The position numbers and the translations under genes are program-made. A stretch of 64,000 bases of DNA from Tigriopus japonicus (Eukaryota; Arthropoda; Copepoda; Harpacticoida; Harpacticidae): assembly GCA_010645155.1 (NCBI GenBank), contig CM021322.1, forward strand, positions 3,555,274-3,619,273, read 5' to 3'. This document shows, piece after piece, positions 37,493 through 48,934 of the stretch. Below the pieces are notes generated by a model. That model had not been told where the DNA came from. It saw only the letters and a program-made list of their open reading frames with translations, and did not search any database. The number at the start of each line of letters is the position of its first letter. Positions within the stretch are counted from its first letter, which is position 1.

Positions 37493-38201
37493 TCCTATTG
37501 ATGATCATGAACCTACAGAATGGAGGTGAATTTCTTTTATTTTCAATGGTTTTTAATTATTTCAACCATTGTAGAGTACGACGTGTAAAATTCATTCATT
37601 CGTAGAAAAAAATGATAAGTGTATTTTTTTGTCCTTACAGTTTGAACACTGAAAAAACGACAGGTTGACTTTTTTTGGCACTGTAAAAAAATCTCTCGAT
37701 AAAATCATCAAAATGATTTCCTTATTGAATCTATATTGCTTGCTTTTCTAAGGTATTAAATATGGGCCAACAACCTTGAATCTTGCTGATGTCTCCTAAG
37801 AAATGAATAATAAAAAAACTACCTTTATCTACAAAAATAATGCCCAAGAAAGGAAATTGGGTGTTCGAAGCATTAACAACGCATGACCGCAATGACATTT
37901 TCCACAAATTGAACGTGAACAAATTCGCTTGTAAACTCAGAATAATAACGCTGCAATAATCTGCAAATATACCCCAACAAAACAATGTTGCTTGATATGT
38001 GTGATATTATTAAGGTCAACAAAACATCAAAATAATTTAGGTTAATATAGTAATAGTATAATGTAGTAGGAATAATAGCTTAAAAATAAGATCGGTTGGA
38101 AAAATCTAAAAAATCAACATTCAACTCAATTTCTTTAATTTTTTTCTTTCAAATCTTTCAATTCAGCTATCCGAGTTTTGATTGGAACAAAAATAACTTA
38201 C

Positions 38202-38384
38202 CAATATGTAATGTTTTGTTGCAGGAGCACTAGTTCCAGGATCACATTTGTTTTACCACCAAATACTAAACAATCACAGCCAGACCTCATCAGCAGACTA
38301 AACCCGGTTGATTCCCAGTCTCTGACAATGCCTATGGTAGGAAACAGCAATTTTCTCGCCGCATCGACGGACAGTTCCTGCACT
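38202..38384 (-). other. Candidate 5' untranslated exon of ATF7IP
   Basis: On the minus strand a good donor (ATTG then GTAAGTTA) at 38201 pairs naturally with the acceptor TTCTGTAG before 37512, which lies about 20 bp upstream of the ATF7IP start codon. The exon would be non-coding or carry a short upstream frame (about 60 codons, 38383-38198). The sequence upstream is GC-richer, with a GGT microsatellite, suiting a promoter. A trans-spliced leader at 37512 is the alternative. Confidence 0.35.
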
Positions 38385-38512
38385 CCCTAACTCACTGCAA
38401 CCTAGTACTACATAGATGAATAGAACAGAGCACAGGGGAAGATAGAAGTGCTAGTGCTAGAGTAGCCAAGCGAGTACTGCAATGCTATCATGCCCGTGTT
38501 GATAGTGTTGAA

Positions 38513-38536
38513 GGTGGTGGTGGTGGTGGTGGTGGT
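38513..38536 (+). repeat. GGT trinucleotide microsatellite
   Basis: About eight uninterrupted GGT units, followed by GACGGTGGAGGAGG. A CCTT-type pyrimidine-rich tract follows at 38590-38630. Both lie in the presumed promoter side of ATF7IP. Confidence 0.85.
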
Positions 38537-38699
38537 GACGGTGGAGGAGGAGCACGATGAGACGGACGAAGTTGTTGTCGATCCTCTTGCTCCTCGTCCT
38601 CCCTCCTTCCCTCCTTCCTTCCTTTCTTCTCTGCTCGTTCAAACAGAGAGGAAAAAAGGGCCAATGAGCGAGCACGGCTCAAATCGGTCTCAACTTGTT

Positions 38700-40440
38700 T
38701 TAGCTCAGAAATCCTGATCAAACTAGCTAAAAGAACACAAATGGTTTAACATTGTAATTACCAAGCCCCCTGCCATTGACATTTGTTAAGTACGTATATT
38801 TCAGTGTTTTTTAGTCAGGAAAGGGGTGTTTTGTATTTTGTTGTTTCCACTCATTTAGTATTCCTAACAATCTTTAAAGTAACTACTGTAACGTATGGGT
38901 TTCAGTTAGATATTTTGTCGGAATTCTGCGTTAGAAGCGAATAAGCAAAACAAAAAGTAAGCTTTTTATTACAAGACTCTACGGAGTTGTTGCAGCTGTC
39001 AGCTGTCACAAAATTATCTCTCAGGCAAAACAAGGCAGAGACGTATACATTTCGAGAGGAAGCTGTCTTTAATATGGCCAAAAAACTTTTCTGTTCTGTA
39101 TTTTGCTTCTCGGCAATATCTAGTTTCAACGTATTTGAAAACTTGACCCTCAAGTTCTTCCCCTAGACATCTTATGTTTGGTGCAATTGCATTATGGCTA
39201 AAATAATTATTTTAAAACTTATTGACTTTTCATTGTTACAAAAGACGCATTTCATTCAAATTAGCATTCTATGTATTTTTTACTTCTCCTTTGTCGCCGA
39301 ATTTTCCTTCCAAACACGTTACATTGCTCAAAAACCGAATTTTCAGTGTACTTTTAGAGCCTCCTCATCAAAAGAAGAAAGTGGAAGCTGAGCTCAAAAT
39401 GTGGAAAAGGGGAAAAGACCTTGAATACTTACCAAGTTAGTGATTGTGGTTTTGGGCTGAGCTTCGATATTTCTTGTTGAATAAGGACTTATTATTGTAG
39501 ACTTAAGTCAGCTGAATGCACCGCAAAGTTGTCCTAACCCTCAGGAGTTTGTGAAGATCGCTCTTGCATTCCAGACGAGCTACAAGCGAACTGAGGATCA
39601 CTAGCGAGCACAATCGGTCGGGTCGAGCCGAGCCAAACTCAACTAGTAGCGCCCCCTATGTAGGGGCATTTTAGAAAATATTTCACAAAAGTTGGAACAA
39701 GTTGATATTTTTTCAAGATTGTTTACATCTTGATCACATACAAACATATGTTGGCATTTTACTAATATGCTGCATTTAACAAAAATCATCACATTTGGTG
39801 TGAATTTTTTTTTGAGACTAATGCAAATGATTAGTGCTCAAGGTCATTTCAAGAAATATCACTCATGCTTAAACTTTTTTGTCTAGCATTCTCACTCGGC
39901 GCAAATTGCGGAATTGTAGAACAACGCATTCTTTATAACATTCTCTCTTTTCTCTCTCTTTACAAAAGAGACTTTTGGCAAGAGGAAAAAGGTTCTTTAG
40001 ACTTAAATGAAAACCTTCCGCGAGAAATGTTTCTTTCCTCTTCCGCATTTTGCATTTTATTTTATTGTTTTCATACTTTCTGTTGACAATATCTGGCAGA
40101 CGGGTACTTTGTAGCTCATAGGAAATAGCTTACAAAACAAATAAATTGTTGACAAATGTTTACATAAAAACGAAAAGAAATACTGTAAATGAATCCACAG
40201 AAAATTGGTCTATTAACATGAACGGTTGGTGTGGATCTTAGCTTACATTCTTACAGAATACCGAATGAACGTGGTGAATCACGAATGCTCTGCAATTTGC
40301 ATTATCCCTATATTTTCAATACATAGTTTGAAGCTACTAGAATTTTTGGCAAAAAGAAAAAAATAGGAATTCAGTTTCTTTTGAAACACCCGCATATTTA
40401 GTTCTCAAGATGTAGAAAGAAGTATGTAGCCTGTGTCAAT
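38700..40440. other. Non-coding spacer
   Basis: AT-rich sequence with chance frames up to 83 codons. No gene, SINE or readable transposon ends. Confidence 0.4.
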
Positions 40441-40447
40441 TCCTTCT

Positions 40448-40790
40448 AAAATGTAATTCATTATAATTACAAATCCATTGGCTCAAAAGTAATTAAATAC
40501 AATTACAAGTAATTAATTACAACTAATTTCCAGAGCATTACAAACCTGTGAGCTTTTTGTGATTCAATTTGCACACCCAAAATATATTGGAAGGCCAGGG
40601 AACATTTGCGAAATTTATAATCCCAGAACTGCTTATGTAGATAAAAATGTAATTGTAATTTGTAATTGAAAAATGTCAATTACATAGGCACAAATGTAAT
40701 TCATTACAATTACTTTGATCTCAAATGTAATTAATCATAATTGCAATTACTTCGACATGTAATTACAATTACATGACAGGTCTTGGAGGT
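40448..40790. repeat. GTAATTAC-rich palindromic repeat
   Basis: The motif TGTAATTACA and parts of it (AATTAC, GTAATT) recur in both orientations throughout about 340 bp, with an unrelated core near 40545-40640. The right edge reads ACATGACAGGTCTTG. The pattern of many subterminal palindromes is typical of non-autonomous hAT-like elements, but I cannot prove the ends or a target duplication. Confidence 0.5.
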
Positions 40791-42905
40791 GGCATGAACA
40801 ACCAATGGAAATTCTTTTATGGATATCTAGCATCCTTCAATTAATGCCCGGCTCAAGGTGAAGGCATGCAAATATTGTTTTTATCATACCCACATACCCA
40901 CACCCAAAGAGAACCTCACTGATCTTTACTTGACTACCTATCAGTTTAACATGTCAATGCAATGATTAGCCTCACTGTCGGCAAAGGGCTCGCATTTCAA
41001 ACATTTCCTCCAAATATTAGGGCTCTAAGATGAAAAACTATTGATTTCGATGAAAGTGTGAAATATTTTGGAGAGTAAAGGACTTACAGTGTATTGATAT
41101 TTTGGCTGAAGTAGCAGTACTCAACGTTCAATGAATATCAATGTTTTTTAACAAATAGACCGGTATATAAGCGCGCACAGTACTAACCTGATTCAAAGTT
41201 TGCTTTATGCCAAGACTTTAAATACTCTTATCCACTGTCACGGTATCAGAAGGAACATACTTGAAAACTGGATTCGCTATTGTTCATGAAATCAAGATAC
41301 TTTGACATGGTCAAAACAATTTTGAAAATAGAAATAGGGTTTTATGACTATCAATTGACACACATCCCGCATGATATGAATGGATATAAATTTTGAAGAA
41401 AAAAGTTTTGCCAACTAAGTACAGACGGATTTCGAGTTCGTATATTGCCATACTTCTGCCATTTTGGCCCTTAAGGGTCAAAAAAGCGTACCACTACTAA
41501 ACTTCTCAAAGGGCAAAATTTACGAATCCTCAATTAATATATGGAATTTCTGCCAACTCGAAATCCATTTTTATAACTATCGATGGAACTCGAACTCGAT
41601 TTAGTTCGAGTGTTGCCATATTAATCCTTGCTTAGGTTTTTGTTCAAAAAGTTTATTCCAACCCGACTTTTTTAATAGTAATTAATCTACGCGTAAAAAG
41701 CGGCAACACTGCCAACTCGAAACCCATCACTACAACTAGAAATACTAGAAGGCAGAGATTGGCATTCAAATCTATTATTGCCCGACCCGGCACGGACTGT
41801 CTGTGACGTCATTCATCATGCGGGAAGCCGGAGTTCATGATTTAAGGAACCTTTTCTTCTAAGAAACATCTAAACTTTTTCGCTCATCTGATAGGGCAGT
41901 TTGGTTATTGAAAATCCTCAAGTCTGCTGGAAATGTGTCATCGTAATCATGTGCGGATTTACCCCCTGCTCTATATGGTGTCACAATAGCTGGCTAAATA
42001 TTTCAATCTAAAACTGCTTACCAATGAAATAATACGCAATATACGCTTAAGGTTTGAGGTTGTCTCTTCGACTGACTTCAATCGGCGAGTAATTTTATTT
42101 ATATATGTACTGAAATCCCTAGCTGAAACCGGTTAAGTAGATGCCAAACCCGACTTTGGCTCCAAAGGCTGACCAGGCCCTCCGCGGCTGCTGCAGGAAT
42201 AAGAAAAACTCGCTATGTAGATAAGTAGACGTATGGATGACTCCTTTTCCGTACATTCCGATTACGACATAAGGTATTAACCCGATATGCAAAAAGTGAA
42301 TTTCAACTAGTGTGGAGTTTAAACAGGGGCCAATTAATTCACATTGACAACAAAATCTCAGTGATGTGAAATCTCGGCTTGCGCAAGTTTTTTCACGGGA
42401 GGTGGCAGGGTAGGGCAGGGATAACCTATATAATAGTATAAATACTGGATAAGAACTCGCGGAATTTCCCGGCTCGCAACCTCCACGTATGAGGCCGAGA
42501 GTTTGTAAACAAAGACTACCAACGGCCATGTTGAGAACCGAAAATCAAACGGAAATTGACCAAAACTACAAAAGATAGTGCGCCAATCGGTGTTTCCTGT
42601 GTCCCATGGGGGTCCAGCCAAGTCCTAGCCTTGACAAAGGTCAACGCCACGCCCAAAAATTAGTCCGATGTTGGTGTTTCAAAGACATCAATTTCAGCCA
42701 CGAACGAGTGAATGAAAGAGTGAATATTACATGATGGATGACATCAGTGAGGCCAACATCATTGGTCACAAGTGCCAATGAACCCGCAAGATGTCTTTTC
42801 TACTAGATGACGATCAAGTGATCAAGTAAAATCTGATGACTAGGTGACCTGCTACAACCTTCTGAAGTGATAGCCCTAACTAAGGCAAAAAGAACGAATA
42901 ACAAA
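40791..42905. other. Non-coding spacer with short inverted motifs
   Basis: No gene is supported. Between 41428 and 41732 the motif GCCAACTCGAAA and its complement TTTCGAGTT recur in alternating orientation with ACTCGAACTCG, suggesting a decayed inverted-repeat element. The 136-codon minus frame at 42119-42529 is unrecognisable. Confidence 0.35.
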
Positions 42906-42907
42906 TA

Positions 42908-43457
42908 TGGACCTTAATCGGAATGTAAATTCCTCTTGAACAAGGATTAAGAACCAACTTTCCCCCAGAAACTCGCCCCGGACCATAACGGGGAGTTTAA
43001 TCGCACTCATTGATGATACAACTTGAACAAATTAAGAATATCTTACCTTTCCTTGAAGTATCGATGACAAAATGGCGTTTTTTCCGAGCTCATTTATTAT
43101 CCGACTTGAACAACTCATGAATATCTTTGAACTTACCATCGAACCATCCATGTAATATCCTGAACTTACTTAAGACATAGCAATCTTTGTTTGAAATTGA
43201 GATTGTTATAGGTTGTGTCACCTTGGCATAACTTCATGTTCTAGAATTGATGGTCCATCTTCGAATTTCTTTTATTATATGGTTGAGTCTTTGAGTTCAG
43301 GATAATCCAAGAACAGGCAAAATATTCTTAAGTTGTTCAAGTTGTGTAATGGACAAGTGCGATAAAACTCCCCGTTTTGATCTGGGGGAGAGTTTCCAGA
43401 GGAAAGTTGGTTCTTAATCCCCCTTTCATGAGGATTTTTCGTTCGGATTAAGGTCCA
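42908..43457. mobile_element. TIR element with about 150-bp inverted arms
   Basis: The left arm starts TGGACCTTAATC. The right arm, reverse complemented, starts the same way. Matching continues through GGATTAAGAACCAACTTTCC, ACGGGGAGTTT and ACAACTTGAACAA to about 43060 on the left, leaving a core of roughly 230 bp. Flanking TA (42906-42907 and 43458-43459) fits a TA target duplication, as in Tc1/mariner-type elements. There is no coding capacity. Confidence 0.75.
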
Positions 43458-43459
43458 TA

Positions 43460-45174
43460 GGGTCAGATGGCTGATCTGATCCAGACCCGGCAAAAGTGCC
43501 CTTCAATAGTTACAGCCAACAACATCTCCGACTTGGACTCCATCTTCTTTCAAAATGAGACCATTCTTGTTCTTTCATTTTCCTATGGAAATGGGTCCTG
43601 CATTGTGGAGGTGTTGAAGAGGATGGAAGAGGAGTAACCCTCCAGATACCACCACAGATACTTCTGTTGAGCATTGTTTCACAAAAGTTGGACTAGTGGG
43701 TGGAGCAAGATTCCATCTTGGTATTTCCTCATTGTTATGAGAACTAAAATCGTTTGGAGAGCTGAATGTCAAACGCTTCATGAGACGAGTAAAAAGGGTG
43801 CTGGGACCTCTAAAATCAAGGTGAAGAACATCCAGTCCATAAATATTAACACAAGAAGTTTGACTGAATTCTTGCAAGACACATGTTCCAACAGTTTTAG
43901 CCATTAATAAGGAATAAATGACGTTGTGTCAAAATAGAGCCTCGGCCTCATACCATTTTTTCAAAAATCGGAGTTCGTGTCCACCCCTTTCAGGGGTTCC
44001 TGGGTAGGGTTACCTTTTAGAGAATGGGTGCTTTGCTCTGGTATATGAGCAAACACGAATTTGAGGTTGATTTGCAACCCTGCTCAGAAGTCACGAAGTC
44101 AGGGATGCCTTGCCTTTTGTCGCTTCTTTAAGAAAAAAAACCTGTTTATGAAGGCTGGTAGACAGTGGGGAACATGATTTCACTTAAGAAAATTGGCAAC
44201 CCCAGCACCAGGTCAGATCACTACAAAATCAACAAGGAAGAAGTACTCTGGTTTGTTGTTGAACTTCGTTAGAATTAGCTGAATGTTCAACTGAATGCTC
44301 TTGACCAATCACCAGCGTGAATCATCGGCACCGTGTCTACGAATACGAATCCGCCTACGAATCCGCCTACGAATGCCAATATCTATCTTAGTGTATCTAA
44401 CTACAACTAACCTCACAAATCTTTGCGGGGTGAATAAATAATGAGATGCAAAGGACATCCAACAATAATTGGTTATTATTTTGTTTTGAATTTGAATATA
44501 AACCAAGACCTGAATGCACATCATTGAAGAGCGGGGATTAAAAAGTTTGAACTTAAAACTTTAAAAAAACTCTTTTGGACGTTTTGACCCGAAAACCATT
44601 TTGAGGGTTTTGGAACTTATTTTGATCTTTTCGCATTTTGTAGAAATTTTAAGTAGAAAAAACTTTTTTCACCTTTTTCACACCCAAAAACCTTTTTTGA
44701 AATTTTTATCCGACCCTAAAAAAAGGTCGTCAATTTTTTCTAGGTAAAAGACCGAAGACGAAATTTTTTATCTAATAATCGAGAAAAAAAATCCCGGCCA
44801 TAAAAACAACAGAAAATTGACAAATTGAGAAAAGAAAACTTGTTTTTGGTCATATTTTTTGAAAAAACTCGTTCATTTGTATCTGGGAAAAAACATTTTT
44901 TGCCCGTTTGTAGCTGAAAAAAACGTTTTTCGCCATATTTTCAAATTAAAAACTTCTTTTTTTTGGACATTTTTCTAACTATTATCCGCCCTCTACATAT
45001 CAGCAATGTCAGCAGGCTCTTCGGAAGTTGAAGTTAGTATGCTAAGAAGTTTGAAAACACCAAAATCTTGTCAATGTATCGAGGACCAATAAATAAGGTC
45101 TCACATCAACTTCACCGATTCCGAAAGTGCCCATTCAGCTCAACTAATGAAAAGCAAGGATAAAGCAAGGAGGA
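43460..45174. other. Non-coding spacer with low-complexity tracts
   Basis: No gene. A short tandem array of about three CTACGAATCCGC-like units lies at 44337-44373. From 44550 to 44980 the sequence is a degenerate series of AAAAA-C-TTTTTT blocks. A 109-codon minus frame at 43575-43904 is unrecognised. Confidence 0.4.
44550..44980. repeat. Degenerate A/T-run repeat (AAAAnCnTTTTT)
   Basis: Irregularly spaced units such as AAAAAACTTTTTTC, AAAAACCTTTTTTG and AAAAAACGTTTTTC recur about every 30-40 bp. The self-complementary units suggest the interior of a non-autonomous transposon with reiterated subterminal motifs. No ends are identifiable. Confidence 0.4.
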
Positions 45175-45410
45175 AACGTGGTGCAGTGGTCAGCGCAGTT
45201 TCCAGTAGTGAGAGAGGTCCCAGGTTCGATTCTTCTCCCCCACCTTTCTTCAAGGAAACTTTTAGACGCTCTTCCACACCCACAGACAGAGAACCAATCT
45301 GAATTGCCTATCGGAAAAACTGGACAATGTGATGGCTGGCTTCGATGGCCGGGCGAGGCTCCAACCCTAACACCCATCAATGAGTTGTACTGTATGCTCA
45401 GTCGTACTAC
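45175..45410 (+). repeat. tRNA-derived SINE family A, most complete copy
   Basis: It starts with a tRNA-like head: an A-box-like GTGGTGCAGTGGTCAGCGC and a B box AGGTTCGATTCTT, spaced as in a tRNA. A family-specific body follows: CAAGGAAACTTTTAGACGCT, GACAGAGAACC, GCCTATCGGAAAAACTGGAC and GATGGCTGGCTTCGATGG. Repeat R1 follows within 40 bp. It would be transcribed by RNA polymerase III and mobilised by a LINE. It is not a functional tRNA gene, since no cloverleaf stem pairs properly. Confidence 0.75.
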
Positions 45411-45446
45411 CTAGACTGAGATGGTTGCTTCAAAATTTATTATCTT

Positions 45447-45555
45447 TGCTCCCATTCAAGGGAATATTTCATATTTTACAGGAGCTGTGGTTTATGTAAC
45501 AAAGAGTTACAACACCAATTTTCAGCTCAATCAAAAAACGGAGTAAAAAGTCTTT
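45447..45555 (+). repeat. Interspersed repeat R1, copy 2
   Basis: It resembles 13529-13636 in the same orientation (TTTGCTCC, TTTTACAGGAGC, CCAATTTTCAGCTCAAT, ACGGAGT). Confidence 0.55.
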
Positions 45556-45559
45556 TTAA

Positions 45560-46636
45560 TTTAGCACGGTGTTCCGAATGGCGTTTTAGGTTTGAATCAA
45601 AATACCCAAAGACACCATGGCACTTTTTGTACCCACAATTCAATGGGGAACAACTTTACTTCTATTGTATTATATAAGATTAGGTCCAGGGAAAAAGTTA
45701 TATACCTAAAAACCTATTAAATATAACATTTTTAACAAATTATTTGATCCATATTTAGAGACCATTTAGTTACCTAATGAATTCAAATTGAATAAAAATT
45801 CATTCAGCAACAGCTGAGTTATTTGACTTTGAATGGTCCATTTTTGACCCCAAAAAGCCGAAAAAGAGTTTTTTTTGTATTGTGCCATTAAGAAAGAATA
45901 CAGTCCACATTAGATCGAAGGGACCCAACAACCTGTCAAGATAGATCCAGCGTTCGGTCTCCAAAGCAACGAGCTCCGGATTGCTCGGGAGAATCGCTGA
46001 TATCAAGGTCAGTTTTGACGGTGAAAGGTTTTATGGGGCTTCTGCTGGATTTGGCCAGGGAGGTCGCACCAGCTATGAGTGTCTTTAATGGTTTTTATGG
46101 ACATGAATTTTGATTTATTCAACAAATGATACTTAATTTAGTACAAATATTCCTCAACTGTGCGCTTTTTTGCATTTTCTTTTGCATTTTTTGGCATTTT
46201 TGGTGCATTTCATGGCGTTTTATTTGCATTATTTGTGCAGCCCTAGTCATCATATCCGGAGAATAATCACCAATTTACTCTCTTAAATCTTAGTTGAGGA
46301 ATACAAAGAGGGTGTGAAATTTGATTACTTAAGGGATTTCCCGATTGGTTGTGGCATGGAATGACATTTTTTGCATGGTTTGAAAATCCAAAATCGTTCC
46401 ATCCAACAAACTGAATTATCATCTTTTGTCACATTTTGCACTGATTCACACGTTTAGAACAAAATTTTCTTTGATATAAGAATATCTCTTGATATAGCAA
46501 TGTTGCTCATGACATGCAAAATTTGATTGCATTGTCCTCAAATTTTAAAACGAGCCAAAAAATTATCTTTCAAATCAATTTTAATCCCAAATGCCACATT
46601 ACCACGATGTATTTTTATATCATTACCTTTTTTCAG
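45560..46636. other. Non-coding spacer
   Basis: AT-rich, no supported gene. It contains the TGCATTTT-rich stretch at 46160-46245, ending GCAGCCCTAG, a likely hAT terminus without a visible partner. Confidence 0.4.
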
Positions 46637-46794
46637 GGGTAACAAAAGCAGACAAATTGATGACGGTATTTATTCCATCTGAGAAATTGACGATCAATAT
46701 TTCAAAGAATGAAGAAATTTTCAATATGATCGAATCGGTTCTAAGATTCGATCTCAAAGTAACTCATAGAATATATATAAGATCAACTCGCGAG
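46637..46794 (+). CDS. Orphan coding exon of unidentified gene
   Basis: This 158-bp stretch has a strong acceptor (CCTTTTTTCAG) and a strong donor (CGAG then GTAAGTGA), one open frame, and a protein-like sequence. It enters with one base needed from the previous exon and leaves in phase 0. The peptide includes DKLMTVFIPSEKLTINISKN, then EEIFNMIESVLRFDLKVTHR. The alternating hydrophobic strands followed by a helix could be a ubiquitin-like (RA/RBD-type) fold, which is inference. If the donor is ignored, the frame ends at 46896. No partner exon is recognised. It could belong to a gene extending upstream or be a relic. Confidence 0.45.
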
Positions 46795-46799
46795 GTAAG

Positions 46800-47397
46800 T
46801 GACGAAGCAACAAGCTCGAGATCAAATGGACCAAGTTTCCGCCCGATATACGTGGATCGACCATTTCCTGGAACAGATATTTTCTCATTTCTTTGACATG
46901 AGCACTGACTTCCGAGGCGTTATTTCAAGTCTTTACACATGCCAATAAACCCTTTCTACCCGATCCAAAACACATTCATACAGCCCCAAAATATCTCGGG
47001 CAAGCGCATTGCTCATTCACCCAAACCAGGGATATTAGGGGAAAACATCCCCCCCCAAAAAAGAACGCAAAAATCAGCTCAGCCCCTTGAAATGAACCAA
47101 AATGTATATGGACTCTTATAGCCCGAAACTTCATGATAAACGTCCACATCGTCCCTGGAACTGATCGAGAGAAAGTGACACTTTAACGAATTACGTACTC
47201 ACCAATCGGATATGACAAATTTAATCATTACACAAACCCTAAGAAATGGCCTTTTTCGATTAGGGCCACGCTGTAATGTTAGAACAAGGTTAAATCTCGT
47301 GATTGAGGCCTTGTCTAGAGCTCTAGCCTTGTCCAGTTCTTAGACTAGCTTATTTTCATTGTTTTCCTCGTTTCATAAAGAATGCATCTCTCCACAG
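46800..47397. other. Non-coding spacer
   Basis: No supported gene. It ends at the target duplication CTCCACAG of the following hAT element. Confidence 0.4.
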
Positions 47398-48675
47398 CAG
47401 GGCTGCCAGGTAATTGGAGACCAAAAACGCCAGATCAACCTGTCAAAAACGCCAGATATCGAAATTCCCCGCCAGATTTTTTTCAAAAAAACGCCAGGAT
47501 AACGCCTGATTCCAGTTCCTTCATTATGCATTTGTTCTAGAGCAGACATATCATGTACTAACCTTTCATCAATAAAGAAAGCTGAGTTGAACTTATCAAG
47601 CATCCTTTGGGTTGATACAGTTTAATAAGACACATTTTTCGCACACATTTGCTCTCATTTAGATAGAATGAGACTTTGAATTTGAGTTTATCAGTAAGAC
47701 CAAATAAGACAAAAAAAGGCAAATCACCATCATATTCAAGCTAATAATCATGAGTGTGAAACTTTCGAAATGTTTTGTACCCAAAAAATTTTGCTTTTGT
47801 AAGTAGTTGAAATATTTGGAAATTTTGTGTATTAGTTGTTTGGCCTTTTACCCAAATATTTACAAAGTTTGATTTTTTGGCATTTCTTGCACTTCAATAG
47901 CCATGTTTTACCCAACAGAAACACGCAAAATCGTATTTTTAAAGCTTTTTTGTATTTCCTTAAAAACTCTTCAGTTTCTTTGACATTTGAGTTTCTCACT
48001 GCAAAAAATTGATTTGCCATTCCAATACACTTTGTTTACCATTCAAGCATATATTTTTTCATCCCAACACACTTTCTTTACAATGCCAGCACATCTTTTT
48101 TCCAATCTAGCGCATTTTGCTTGCCCCTTTTTCAGCTTGAAAAGCATCTTCTATTTGCTAAAATCTTCAAGCTTACCAATACTAGTTTCAACGGCCCAGC
48201 ACTCTCTTATATTAATTATAAGATTTTCAAATCAGAATGTATAAATTATGATTATTATAAGCGCTACTTTTGGTTGTTTATCTGAAATTGCAGGAAAGTT
48301 AACTTAAAAAAGAGAAAAACGAAAGAGATGGGCCAAAAAATGGTCACATTATTTTTTGTAACTTATGCTGTAACTTCGAGCTCTGTTTTTCTGAATTCTG
48401 CTAGAAGAGTGTGACACTATTGTGTTTCAACTAATCCTACAATATCAAAGAAAATGCGCCAAATTTCACGATTTTCAGTTAAATACCGCCAGAAACTTGT
48501 CAAAATGTTCTTCCCCGCCAAACAGAAATTTTCCAACGCCAGACTGTAACGTAAACCGCCAGAATACCGCCAGATTTTTCCGTCCCGCCAAATAAAAAAT
48601 CTCGCCGCCAGACGAGGTCTCAAACCGCCAGATACACCAAAATCTGGCGGGCCAAACCGCCATCTGGCAGCCCTG
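47398..48675. mobile_element. Non-autonomous hAT element rich in CGCCAGA motifs
   Basis: The ends are inverted copies of CAGGGCTGCCAG. The flanks CTCCACAG (47390-47397) and CTCCACAA (48676-48683) form an 8-bp target duplication with one mismatch, the hAT hallmark. Within 150-250 bp of each end the motif CGCCAGA (or complement) is repeated many times, which may be transposase-binding subterminal repeats. The interior is AT-rich and encodes nothing recognisable. It sits about 260 bp upstream of the homocysteine methyltransferase start. Confidence 0.85.
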
Positions 48676-48934
48676 CTCCACAACTGATTCCTTTGTGAGC
48701 GTTCAAGGGTTGCCAATCAAATACTAAACATTGATTATTTATGAAAATTATCTCGCCGTTGTTGCACTAAAATCATTTAAGGTGATGATGTCCACTCATT
48801 TTACCACAAACCATATGTTTTGACTAAAAATAGCCTTTGTAGTAAAAAGAAACCCCTCTCCTAAATAAATCAACAAAAGCATGTGCGCTGTTGTAAACAA
48901 TCCAACCAAACCCACGTGAACAGTTTTATCAAGT

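Noticed and set aside
43575..43904. 109-codon minus-strand ORF, considered as a transposon gene fragment
   Set aside because: No motif could be matched; insufficient evidence.
44337..44373. Short tandem CTACGAATCCGC array, considered as a CRISPR or regulatory array
   Set aside because: Only about three imperfect units with no spacers; a simple tandem repeat.
45181..45245. Possible true tRNA gene
   Set aside because: Same pattern as above; shared with other copies that lack the A-box half, so it is a SINE.
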